Position numbers and translations under genes: made by a program. DNA of 7,873 nt from Verrucomicrobiota bacterium (GTDB taxonomy: Bacteria; Verrucomicrobiota; Lentisphaeria; Oligosphaerales; Oligosphaeraceae): NCBI GenBank assembly GCA_022709995.1, contig JAKLHU010000083.1:1-7873 (forward strand), read 5' to 3'. The notes under the pieces are model-generated. The model was given only the letters and a program-made list of their open reading frames with translations. It ran no database searches and had not been told where the DNA came from. Positions 1 to 6,178 of this stretch are shown here, piece after piece. How positions within the stretch are numbered: the stretch's first letter is position 1; every line of letters begins with the position of its first letter.

Positions 1-38
1 GGCTGGGGCTGGGTCTGGGTATAGTCACAGGGCGTGGT

Positions 39-1370
39 TCACGGTTTCAGGTCGAAGGCCATGGCGACGTCGCCATGGCGGAGATAGAGGGCGCCGTTGG
101 CGATGACCGGGTGGCACCAGTGCTGCTGCTGGCCGTCGCGAATGGGAAAATGGGCGACTTCGGCGAAAGCACGGGGATCGGGTTTGACGAGAATCACATT
201 GCCGCGTTCGGCGTCATACACATAAATCATGTCGTCCGCCGCGACCACCTGGCCCAGGCCGACGCCATCGACGCGTTCCGACGTCATGGTCTTGCCGGTT
301 TTGGCATTGATGCAGGTCCATTTGCGGGACGTATGCGAGGTGCCGAAGATGAAATCCTCGAGCCAGACGAAGCCATGGTGCTGCGAGCACAGGTCCTGGT
401 TGGTCCAGAGCACTTCGACCTTGCTGGCGTCGGCGTTGAGCTGGAACATCATCGAGCCGTGGTTGTAGCCGTTCGACAGCAACAGCTTGCCGTCACGGTG
501 GACCAGGGCATTGACAAGGATGTCATAGCGCTTGATCGTGCGGCCGGCATCGAGGATTTTGGCGAAGTTGATGGACCAGACCAGGTTGCCATTGGCGGGA
601 TTGACGCCGAAGACATAATTGGTGGTGGCGCCGACGATCTGGCGGACGTCGTTGTGCCGGATGGCGGTCGGGGTGACGTAGCTGGCCTTGTCGTTGAGCG
701 ATTTTGTTTTCCAGAGGGTGCGGCCGTTTTTGCGGTCCAGTGCGACCAGGGTGGTCTGCGGGCCGCCGGGGGTGAAATACACGGCCTGGTCATCGACCAG
801 CGGCGATTCCGCCGTGCCCCAGCCGCCGCTGGCGCCGCCGAAGGTTTTTTTGGCATCGACCTTCCAGAGCAGGGCCCCGGTTTCGGCGTTGAGTTTGGCG
901 ACTTCGCCGCTGCCGGAAATCGCAAAGACTTCGCCGTCGCTGACGGACGGGGTGGAGCGGGCGGCGGGATAATCGCGCGACCACGGGCTGCCATAGGCAG
1001 TCTGCCAGACGATTTGGCCCTTGGCGGCGTCCAGGCAAGTCATGAATTCAACTTTGCGGTCGCCTTCGTCTTTGATGCCGGTGAAGTATATTTTGCCGTT
1101 GGCGGTGACGGGGGAGGAGTAGCCGGCGCCGACGCCGCCCGTTTTCCAGAGCCTGGGCGGGCCGTTGTCCGGCCACGTTTTGCGGAGGCCGGTTTCCTTG
1201 TAGACGCCACGGTGGCCGTTTCCTCGCCACTGGCTGACGTCTTCCGCGGCGGCGGGGTTGGTGAGGGCGAGACCCAGTCCCAGACCCAGGCCCAGCGTGA
1301 GGAGGCGAAGGGTGTTGGCGGGCGCGGTCGGCGAGGCGGATACCGTCGTGTTTGGGAAGGTGTTCGTCAT
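39..1370 (-). CDS. exported PQQ-type beta-propeller repeat protein
   Basis: The 443-residue product is a PQQ/WD-like beta-propeller of the kind often annotated 'PQQ-binding-like beta-propeller repeat protein'. Blade motifs with the pattern (L/V/I)(D/N)xxxGxxxW recur: LDAAKGQIVW (113-122), LNAETGALLW (160-169), LDRKNGRTLW (211-220), VNPANGNLVW (256-265), and a degenerate INAKTGKTMT (354-363). The N-terminus has a low-complexity hydrophobic segment made of Leu-Gly pairs (about 26-36) followed by NPAAAED, which fits a signal peptide cut near residue 42. Mature-protein motifs WRGNGHRGVY and WPDNGPPRLW are typical of the large PVC-group families. The ATG at 1370 is supported by AAGGA (1383-1379) eight bases upstream. 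I see no dehydrogenase catalytic residues, so binding of real PQQ is not shown; a structural or sensory role outside the cytoplasm is equally likely. It is transcribed divergently from the gene at 1714. Family assignment is firm, function unknown. Confidence 0.9.
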   Translation of the reverse strand: MTNTFPNTTVSASPTAPANTLRLLTLGLGLGLGLALTNPAAAEDVSQWRGNGHRGVYKETGLRKTWPDNGPPRLWKTGGVGAGYSSPVTANGKIYFTGIKDEGDRKVEFMTCLDAAKGQIVWQTAYGSPWSRDYPAARSTPSVSDGEVFAISGSGEVAKLNAETGALLWKVDAKKTFGGASGGWGTAESPLVDDQAVYFTPGGPQTTLVALDRKNGRTLWKTKSLNDKASYVTPTAIRHNDVRQIVGATTNYVFGVNPANGNLVWSINFAKILDAGRTIKRYDILVNALVHRDGKLLLSNGYNHGSMMFQLNADASKVEVLWTNQDLCSQHHGFVWLEDFIFGTSHTSRKWTCINAKTGKTMTSERVDGVGLGQVVAADDMIYVYDAERGNVILVKPDPRAFAEVAHFPIRDGQQQHWCHPVIANGALYLRHGDVAMAFDLKP

Positions 1371-1378
1371 GGTCGGCG

Positions 1379-1383
1379 TCCTT
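1379..1383 (-). promoter_or_regulatory. ribosome binding site of the beta-propeller gene
   Basis: Read on the minus strand, AAGGA lies eight bases before the ATG at 1370. It supports that start even though the resulting N-terminus has an unusually long polar stretch, about 20 residues, before the hydrophobic signal core. Confidence 0.6.
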
Positions 1384-1636
1384 GGTGATGGGTCGTGTGG
1401 GCAGGTTGGAATGAAGAAGTGAAGGAAGGTTTAACCGGCGGGCGTCGTTGCCTGCCACGAATATATCTGTCGCTAATATATAAGCGTAACACAAGGGCTG
1501 CCGTAGTCATTCGTGCAAATCACACCGGAAAGTTTGCTTTTTAGGGGCGATGTTTTACCTTAAGACAGACATTGGATGAATTAAGTTGCCGGGAATCGGC
1601 GGCGCCGTTTGCCATGTCACGCCTTTGACGGTTGTG

Positions 1637-1658
1637 AATAGGCAATGGTAGGCCTATT
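1637..1658. repeat. 7-bp inverted repeat followed by a T-run in the 5' leader of the barrel gene
   Basis: AATAGGC (1637-1643) and GCCTATT (1652-1658) are perfect reverse complements separated by eight bases. On the plus strand the right arm is followed by GTTTTTGGGG. If transcribed toward the gene at 1714 this would form a small stem-loop followed by U residues, like a weak intrinsic terminator or attenuator. It could equally be an operator site. The stem has only three G-C pairs and the T-run is short, so the functional reading is tentative; the repeat itself is plainly present. It also places the alternative ATG at 1645 inside the loop, which argues against that start. Confidence 0.4.
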
Positions 1659-1702
1659 GTTTTTGGGGACGGTCATGGCAAAGAACGTAATAGACGTCGT
1701 GT

Positions 1703-1706
1703 GGAG
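1703..1706 (+). promoter_or_regulatory. ribosome binding site that selects the start at 1714
   Basis: GGAG at 1703-1706 lies seven bases before the ATG at 1714. The same frame is open from an ATG at 1645, but that upstream start has no comparable site, lies inside an inverted repeat, and would bury the signal peptide 23 residues into the protein. The later start is therefore preferred. Confidence 0.6.
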
Positions 1707-1713
1707 TTTTTTC

Positions 1714-3165
1714 ATGGTCAGAAGTCTGGTCGTCATGTGTTGTGTGTTGGCCAGTCCCTGGTTGAGCGCCGGGCGGTTGGTGTTATCGGAAGCCTGGGAG
1801 GACCACGCGATTGTCACGCGACCGGCGTTGCCGATCGTGGGCGGGAAGGCGGAAATCGAGGTCAGCGTGCGATGCGGGGCCGATGCCACGGGGGAGTTGG
1901 CGGTGACGTTGTCGATGGACGGCGAGGTCATCGGCGAGGAACGCGTGCAAGCCGAGCCGGAGGCGGTCCGGGCGGTGGTTTTCACGTACCAGCCCGCCAC
2001 GACCGGCTGGAAGACGGCGCAGGCCGTCGCCAGGCAGGGCGACGACCGGGTCGCCGTCAGCCGTCAGATTCCCGTCGTGGCGCACCGGCTTTATTTTCCC
2101 TGGTTCGGTTTTGCGGACCAGTCGCGGCAGACCTATGTGCTGGAGCGCTGCCGTTTTGCCAATCTTGTCCTCAGCCGCGACGAGGGCGCTTACTGGCGCC
2201 GGCGTGGCGTCATGCCCATGCGCTGGCGGGCCGGGCGCTGGCAGCCGAAAACGCCGGGCGACACCTATGGGGCGTATCTCGCGGATGGCCTGCGGGAGGC
2301 GCTGGCCGACGGCGTGATGATTGACGAAATCGGCGGCTATGACAACGACGTCTTGCGCGATGCGCCGGCGGTCAGAGGTCTGCGGGAGTTCTGCCAGCAG
2401 GACCGTGACTTCTTCCTGGCGCTGTGGGTTCCCGGCGTGCCCAAGGAGAGCCTGGTCAACCTCGGCCGGAACACGTATCGCAAAAAGGGCATTGACTTGC
2501 TCATGTTCGAAGTCTACAACAACTATCTGGCGACGGAATTGGGCGCCTATGATCCGGCGGCTTCCCTGAAGCAGCGCATTGAGGTCGCCCGCAGTCAGGA
2601 TGTGCTGTATCATTCCGTCATCACGGTTGGCATCAAGGGGCAGGAAAAAGTCTACCACCTCTCCAACGAGGAACTGGAAGACCAGGTCCGGCTGATTCGT
2701 CGTCTGGCGCCGGAAATGCCCGGCTTGGGCGTCTATGCCGTTGCCCAGGAAGGCCGGGCCGCCGATTTGTCAGCGTTCGCGGACCAGTTGTGCGGCAAGT
2801 ATTTCGTCGGGCCGGTGCTGACCGTCTATGACAGCCAGGTGCGGATTTCGGACCCGACTCCGGCCAAGGGCGGCGAGGTGTCGCTGGCCGCGAAGGTGTA
2901 CAACATCGGCGGCATGGATTCCGGGCCGGTGGAGGTCGTGTTTTACGACGGCGATCCGGCCGGTCGCGGTCGGAAGGTCGGCTCGGTCAAGCTGGAGTCC
3001 ATTCCGGCCCGGCGCGACGGCGGCCATCCGTCCGGCGTCGTCGCCGAGACGACCTGGAAAGCCCGGTCGCGCGGCGCCCACGCGATGTTTGTCGAAGTCG
3101 TTCCGCTGGCTGACGGCGATGTCCTGCTGGACGGCTTGGCGAGCAGGCGGTTGCTGGTGCGATGA
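1714..3165 (+). CDS. secreted putative glycosidase-like barrel protein with CARDB-like C-terminal domain
   Basis: From the preferred start the product is 483 residues; the frame is open from 1645. Residues 1-20 look like a signal peptide (MVRSLVVMCCVLASPWLSAG). Residues about 28-123 look like an Ig-type beta domain. Residues about 125-365 alternate strands and helices as in a TIM barrel, with acidic residues at probable strand ends: D204/E205 in VMIDEIGGY and E266 in LLMFEVYNN, then GLGVYAVAQEG (337-347). This resembles uncharacterised glycoside-hydrolase-like proteins, but I cannot assign a family. Residues about 368-483 look like a CARDB/Ig-like adhesion module (YNIGGMDSGPVEVVFYDGDP, 396-415). 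The protein is probably exported and may act on or bind extracellular polysaccharide. A sugar kinase fragment begins 61 bases downstream on the same strand. Coding status and export are fairly sure; enzymatic activity is inference. Confidence 0.8.
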   Translation: MVRSLVVMCCVLASPWLSAGRLVLSEAWEDHAIVTRPALPIVGGKAEIEVSVRCGADATGELAVTLSMDGEVIGEERVQAEPEAVRAVVFTYQPATTGWKTAQAVARQGDDRVAVSRQIPVVAHRLYFPWFGFADQSRQTYVLERCRFANLVLSRDEGAYWRRRGVMPMRWRAGRWQPKTPGDTYGAYLADGLREALADGVMIDEIGGYDNDVLRDAPAVRGLREFCQQDRDFFLALWVPGVPKESLVNLGRNTYRKKGIDLLMFEVYNNYLATELGAYDPAASLKQRIEVARSQDVLYHSVITVGIKGQEKVYHLSNEELEDQVRLIRRLAPEMPGLGVYAVAQEGRAADLSAFADQLCGKYFVGPVLTVYDSQVRISDPTPAKGGEVSLAAKVYNIGGMDSGPVEVVFYDGDPAGRGRKVGSVKLESIPARRDGGHPSGVVAETTWKARSRGAHAMFVEVVPLADGDVLLDGLASRRLLVR

Positions 3166-3215
3166 GGCCACGCGGGGGCTTTGGACACGTTGTTCCGCGA
3201 AGAGGGTTGCTAATC

Positions 3216-3220
3216 AGGGG
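3216..3220 (+). promoter_or_regulatory. ribosome binding site of the truncated FGGY kinase
   Basis: AGGGG at 3216-3220 lies six bases before the ATG at 3227, with a second GGGG directly against the start codon. It supports 3227 as the true start, as does the conserved kinase N-terminus MKIVAVDVGTS that follows at once. Confidence 0.55.
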
Positions 3221-3226
3221 CAGGGG

Positions 3227-4006
3227 ATGAAGATCGTCGCCGTCGATGTTGGGACGAGCCGGATCAAGGCCGCCGTGTTCACGGATTCCGGGGTCATGGC
3301 GGCCCTGGCCGACCGCCGCCTGACCCGCCTGGCCAGCCCGACGACACAGTCAGCTCTTGAATGGGCGGCTACGACGGAAGAACTGCTGCGCGGTCTGGCC
3401 GGCGAGCATGCGCCGGACGCCGTGGTTTTGACCGGCAACATGCACGCCCTTCTGGCCGTCGACGCCGCCGGCGAGCCCTTGGCGCCGGCGGTGCTGTGGA
3501 ACGACACCAGTGCGCAAGCCGAGGCCGCGGAGTTGAACCGCCGGGGCGGCGCGGAGCTGCTGCGGCGATTTGGCAACACGGCCATACCGGTGTTCACGTT
3601 TCCCAAGATGATGCACTTTCGGCGGGCGCATCCAGACGCCTATGCCCGCACCAAAGCCTTTCTGCAAAGCAAGGACTTCATTGCGCTTCGCCTCACCGGG
3701 AAATGGGTCACCGACCCGGTCGACGCTTCCGGCGTCCTGGGCATGGACCTCGACTCCCAAACCTGGGATCGCGATTTTTTCGCCGACTTTGGTCTTGATG
3801 TATCCAGGATGCCGGAAATCCGGCCGTCGACGGCGATGGTCGGCACGGTCACGGCAATGGCCGCCCGGCGCACGGGTCTGCGCGCCGGGATTCCGGTGGT
3901 CATCGGCGCCGGCGACCTGGCGACGGCGGCGGTCGGTTCCGGAGTTGATGAGGCGACCATGTCCTTGACCCTGGGGACGGCCGGGCAGCTCCTGGCCGCG
4001 GTCATG
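3227..4006 (+). pseudogene. FGGY-family carbohydrate kinase, N-terminal half only
   Basis: This is the first roughly 255-260 residues of an FGGY sugar kinase, the family of xylulokinase and gluconokinase, whose members are usually about 480-520 residues. The phosphate-binding start VDVGTSRIKAA (6-16) is intact, LWNDTSAQAEA (90-100) matches the sugar-binding side, GAGD (227-230) supplies the likely catalytic Asp (D230), and LTLGTAG (247-253) matches the second phosphate loop. Homology fades right after GQLLAAV (253-259). The C-terminal ATPase half, including the adenosine-binding GGGA motif, is absent. Beyond that the frame stays open to 6124, but it reads the antisense of an oxidase fragment and of the GH2 gene, so those codons are not kinase. 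The exact end is uncertain within about 3983-4015. As it stands it should not be an active kinase. It may be co-transcribed with the secreted barrel gene upstream. Substrate unknown. Confidence 0.85.
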
Positions 4007-4015
4007 CCAGAGCTC
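3983..4015. other. junction between two 3'-truncated convergent genes
   Basis: Left of this interval the plus strand is clearly FGGY kinase; right of it the minus strand is clearly the start of an oxidase. Within it both readings remain plausible: kinase GQLLAAV on plus and oxidase ELWHDRGQELP on minus. The hexamer AGCTCC occurs twice (3987-3992 and 4011-4016) and a GAGCTC palindrome sits at 4010-4015. No insertion-sequence ends or target duplications are visible. A single deletion removing both 3' ends of convergent genes would produce this, and so would a mis-joined assembly. Confidence 0.65.
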
Positions 4016-4147
4016 CGGCACCCAGTAATAGTCGATCGAATGAGCGAGTTTTTCCGAGGCGTCGGTCTGGACGTTTTCCGCGCCGACGACCCAGGTCAGT
4101 TCGCTGCGGATCATCTCGTAGGCATACGATGTTCTGGCTGGCAGCAT
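4007..4147 (-). pseudogene. N-terminal fragment of an FAD-linked oxidase (glycolate oxidase/D-lactate dehydrogenase type)
   Basis: The ATG at 4147 begins MLPARTSYAYEMIRSELTWV, then VGAENVQTDASEKLAHSIDYY and WVPE. The pattern (V)VGxENVxTDxxxKLAxSxDY resembles the short N-terminal segment before the FAD-binding domain of GlcD-type FAD/FMN dehydrogenases, which oxidise hydroxy acids and are usually over 450 residues. Only about 45-55 codons remain; the FAD-binding and substrate domains are missing. The frame continues open to 3350, but past about 3985 it is the antisense of the kinase gene. The start is well supported by AAGGAG at 4160-4155 with a 7-base gap. It lies 117 bases downstream of the GH2 gene and was probably the last gene of that operon. 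The family call rests on a short stretch and is moderate. Confidence 0.6.
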
Positions 4148-4154
4148 GGAGAGA

Positions 4155-4160
4155 CTCCTT
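4155..4160 (-). promoter_or_regulatory. strong ribosome binding site of the oxidase fragment
   Basis: On the minus strand AAGGAG lies seven bases before the ATG at 4147. This is the best Shine-Dalgarno match in the window, and it shows that 4147 is the start of a genuine gene rather than a chance antisense frame. Confidence 0.75.
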
Positions 4161-4264
4161 GGCAGGATGCGTTTTTGAGGTTGACGGAAAAGAGCTGGCC
4201 GGTTGGCGCCGGCGCTGCCCGGCGGCCCGGGCGGCCCCGGCCCCGCCTTGCGGGCGGGCGCAGG

Positions 4265-6010
4265 TCATGCCCGCGGGGAGGCTGGTTGCGCCTGAAAGGC
4301 TTCCCGGACGGCGTGGTAGGCCAGTTTTGGGCGGCGGTATTCATCGACCAGTCCGGCGCAGTTGAAGCCGCGCGGCTTGCAGCGGACGCCGGGGGCGGCG
4401 TTGACATAGGAGCGGGTGTCGCTGAATTGCCAGAGCGACAGTCCGGCGAAGCGCGGGTTGGCGAAGATGCATCGGCAGGCTTCGCGCATGTAGTCGGCCT
4501 GGTGCTCTTCGGACCATTGCGCCATGGCCAGGTCATGGCAGCCATAGAGGGCGCAACACCCTATTTCGGACATGATGGCCGGCTTGCCGGCCGCGGGGCG
4601 CGTGTTGGCCAGGCGGGCGATGCGTTCGACCTCCGGCGCGATCAGCGGGGACGACTCGTCGGTCCAGGAACCGTCCATTCTGATCCAGCCGGGGTAGGTG
4701 TTGAAGGCGACGACATCGACCAGGTCCAGGCAGAGATCGACGGGCTGGCCGTCCGGCGTGAAGTTGGTTTTGCTGCAGGCGTAGGTGACGAGGAAGCGCG
4801 GGTTTTCGGCGCGGATGGTCTCGGCCAGCTTTTGGTGGAGGATTCGGCCGCCCGGTGTGTGCGAGCAGCATTCGTTGAGGAATCCCCACAGGATGACGGA
4901 GGGGTGGTTGACGCTGTTTTGGACCATGTGCTTGGTCTGTTCGACCTGGCATTGGCAGAAGTGTTCGTTCAGGGCGTCTTTTTCGGGGTTGTTCCAGCCC
5001 ATGCTTTCCTGCCAGACCAGGAATCCGGTTTCGTCGCACATGTCCAGGAAAGCCTGGTCTTGGGGATAGTGAACGCAGCGGATGAAGTTGGCGCCGAGGT
5101 TTTTCAGCAGGAGCAGGTCGCCGGCGACCAGGTGTTCGTTTTGCGCCGGGCCGAATTGGGGGTGCGCTTCATGGCGGCAGACGCCTTGGAGGAAGACCGG
5201 TTTGCCATTGAGGAGGATGTTTTCGCCGCGGGTTTCGATTGTGCGCAGGCCAAAGCGTTCGATGATGGCGTCGCCGGGGATGGCGAGCTGGAGGGTATGG
5301 AGGCGGGGCTGGTCCGGCGACCAGAGGCGCGGGTTGGGCACTTGGAGCGCGAAGACGGCTTCGCCATCGACCAACTGCGTCTCCAGGGCGGGGAGGGCGG
5401 CGCCCCCGTCAAAGGACGGCGTCACCGCCAGCCGGCCGGGGAGCTGGCCGCCGAGGCGGAGGCGGACCTGGATGGCGCCGGTGTCGCGGTCCAGCGTGGT
5501 GATCTGGGCGCGTTCAATGAACGTCGCGGGCAGTTCTTCCAGGTTGAGCGAGCGGAAGATGCCGCCATAGCCGTAGAAGTCGAAGTAGGGCGAGAAGATG
5601 GCCGAGGCCTGGGGGAGGAAGCGGTTGTCGACGGCGATGACCAGGTCGTGAACCGGGCCCGAAGCGGCTGGCGTGAAATCGATGGCGAAGGTGGAGAACG
5701 CCAGTTCCGTGGCGCCGATTTCCCGTCCGTCGCAGAAGAAGCGGGCGGCCAGCCCGAGGCCGCCGACCCGGAGCCGAAGCCGACCCGAGGAAGGGAAGAC
5801 GATCTGCTTGCGGTAGACGCCGACGCCGCGTTTGCCATAGCGTTTGATGTCCGTGTCAAAGACGCCGGGGACGGCTTGGAAATCGTTGAAGTTGAGGTTG
5901 GAGAAGTCCAAGTCGGCCAGCGGCGTGGAAGAGTCGTCAAGCCAGGCAAAGTCCCAGCGGCCGTCGAGGCATTGGTTTCGGCGTTGGGGATAGAGGGGGA
6001 AGGCGTGCAT
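4265..6010 (-). CDS. glycoside hydrolase family 2 beta-glycosidase
   Basis: The 581-residue product has the usual GH2 order: sugar-binding jelly-roll (about 10-158, with YRKQIVFP and YFDFYGYGGIFRSL), Ig-like domain (about 160-258) and TIM barrel (about 260-572). In the barrel, NHPSVILWGFLNE (368-380) carries the acid/base Glu380 and AIMSEIG (478-484) the nucleophile Glu482; LWQFSDTR (526-533) is typical of the beta-glucuronidase/beta-galactosidase branch. The Asn-x-Lys pair that grips the carboxylate in glucuronidases is not seen: the spot reads GFNCAGLVDEYRRPK (549-563). A neutral sugar is therefore more likely than glucuronate, as inference. No signal peptide is visible, so it probably acts in the cytoplasm on imported glycosides. 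The start at 6010 has GGAG (6021-6018) seven bases upstream. It follows the phosphodiesterase gene after 168 bases and precedes the oxidase fragment, consistent with one sugar operon. The length suits a complete enzyme. Confidence 0.93.
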   Translation of the reverse strand: MHAFPLYPQRRNQCLDGRWDFAWLDDSSTPLADLDFSNLNFNDFQAVPGVFDTDIKRYGKRGVGVYRKQIVFPSSGRLRLRVGGLGLAARFFCDGREIGATELAFSTFAIDFTPAASGPVHDLVIAVDNRFLPQASAIFSPYFDFYGYGGIFRSLNLEELPATFIERAQITTLDRDTGAIQVRLRLGGQLPGRLAVTPSFDGGAALPALETQLVDGEAVFALQVPNPRLWSPDQPRLHTLQLAIPGDAIIERFGLRTIETRGENILLNGKPVFLQGVCRHEAHPQFGPAQNEHLVAGDLLLLKNLGANFIRCVHYPQDQAFLDMCDETGFLVWQESMGWNNPEKDALNEHFCQCQVEQTKHMVQNSVNHPSVILWGFLNECCSHTPGGRILHQKLAETIRAENPRFLVTYACSKTNFTPDGQPVDLCLDLVDVVAFNTYPGWIRMDGSWTDESSPLIAPEVERIARLANTRPAAGKPAIMSEIGCCALYGCHDLAMAQWSEEHQADYMREACRCIFANPRFAGLSLWQFSDTRSYVNAAPGVRCKPRGFNCAGLVDEYRRPKLAYHAVREAFQAQPASPRA

Positions 6011-6017
6011 GGTTGGG

Positions 6018-6021
6018 CTCC
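6018..6021 (-). promoter_or_regulatory. ribosome binding site of the GH2 gene
   Basis: GGAG on the minus strand lies seven bases before the ATG at 6010. It fixes the start that gives the expected GH2 N-terminus (RNQCLDGRWDFAW), with no added signal sequence. Confidence 0.55.
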
Positions 6022-6060
6022 GTCAACGAGGGTTAGGATGGGGTGCGGAGAAGCTCGCCT

Positions 6061-6121
6061 GGGCCGTGGCGGCGGGCCGGCGGCCTGGGCGCGGGCCGTG
6101 GCGGCGGGCCGGCGGTCTGGG
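6061..6121. repeat. two-copy tandem repeat, 32-base period, in the phosphodiesterase-GH2 gap
   Basis: A 29-base GC-rich unit at 6061-6089 recurs at 6093-6121 with 28 of 29 bases identical (C versus T at 6084/6116) and three bases between copies. Each copy begins GGGCCGTGGCGGCGGGCCGG and contains the palindrome GCCGGC, so it could fold on either strand. The repeat sits in the 168-base gap between two genes of the minus-strand series. It could be a slippage duplication, an mRNA-processing or stability element, or part of a local GC-rich spacer family; nothing in the sequence decides. Confidence 0.75.
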
Positions 6122-6178
6122 TGAGTGTTCGTCTGGTGGTGTTGTCCGTTCCGAGGGCGGATGGTTCGGGGGAGGTTG

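Larger units (their letters stand above)
1371..1713. promoter_or_regulatory. divergent intergenic region between the propeller gene and the secreted barrel gene
   Basis: This 343-base stretch separates two divergent genes and must hold the promoters of both. It is less GC-rich than its surroundings. An AT-rich patch at 1459-1483 contains TATATC and TAATATATAA and is the most plausible place for a -10 element on either strand, but I could not pair it convincingly with a -35 box at 16-18 bases. A TTGACG hexamer at 1625-1630 (plus) resembles a -35 box but has only a poor TAGGCC partner 18 bases on. A 7-bp inverted repeat lies at 1637-1658. No small gene, tRNA or riboswitch is recognisable. The promoter role is inferred from the gene arrangement. 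Confidence 0.5.

Noticed and set aside
75..1388. A 437-codon plus-strand frame opposite the beta-propeller gene
   Set aside because: The opposite strand encodes clear propeller repeats with a signal peptide and ribosome site; this frame is a low-complexity GC-rich shadow with no recognisable motif.
1645..1713. Upstream ATG giving a 506-residue version of the barrel protein
   Set aside because: It lacks a ribosome site, sits in the loop of an inverted repeat, and would place 23 residues before the signal peptide; GGAG at 1703-1706 favours 1714.
1783..2658. A 291-codon minus-strand frame opposite the barrel gene
   Set aside because: No family resemblance; the plus strand has the signal peptide, ribosome site and domain structure.
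3350..3982. Continuation of the oxidase frame on the minus strand past the junction
   Set aside because: These codons are the antisense of the kinase gene and carry no FAD-binding motif; only about the first 50 codons from 4147 look like oxidase.
4242..4254. Possible terminator hairpin CCCGC-CTT-GCGGG after the GH2 gene
   Set aside because: The stem is only five pairs and is not followed by a T-run on either strand; it is probably chance in GC-rich DNA.
2828..6124. A 1098-codon open frame on the plus strand
   Set aside because: It is a composite: an out-of-frame shadow of the barrel gene, then the true kinase fragment from 3227 to about 4006, then the antisense of the oxidase fragment and GH2 gene. 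Only the kinase part shows a protein family.
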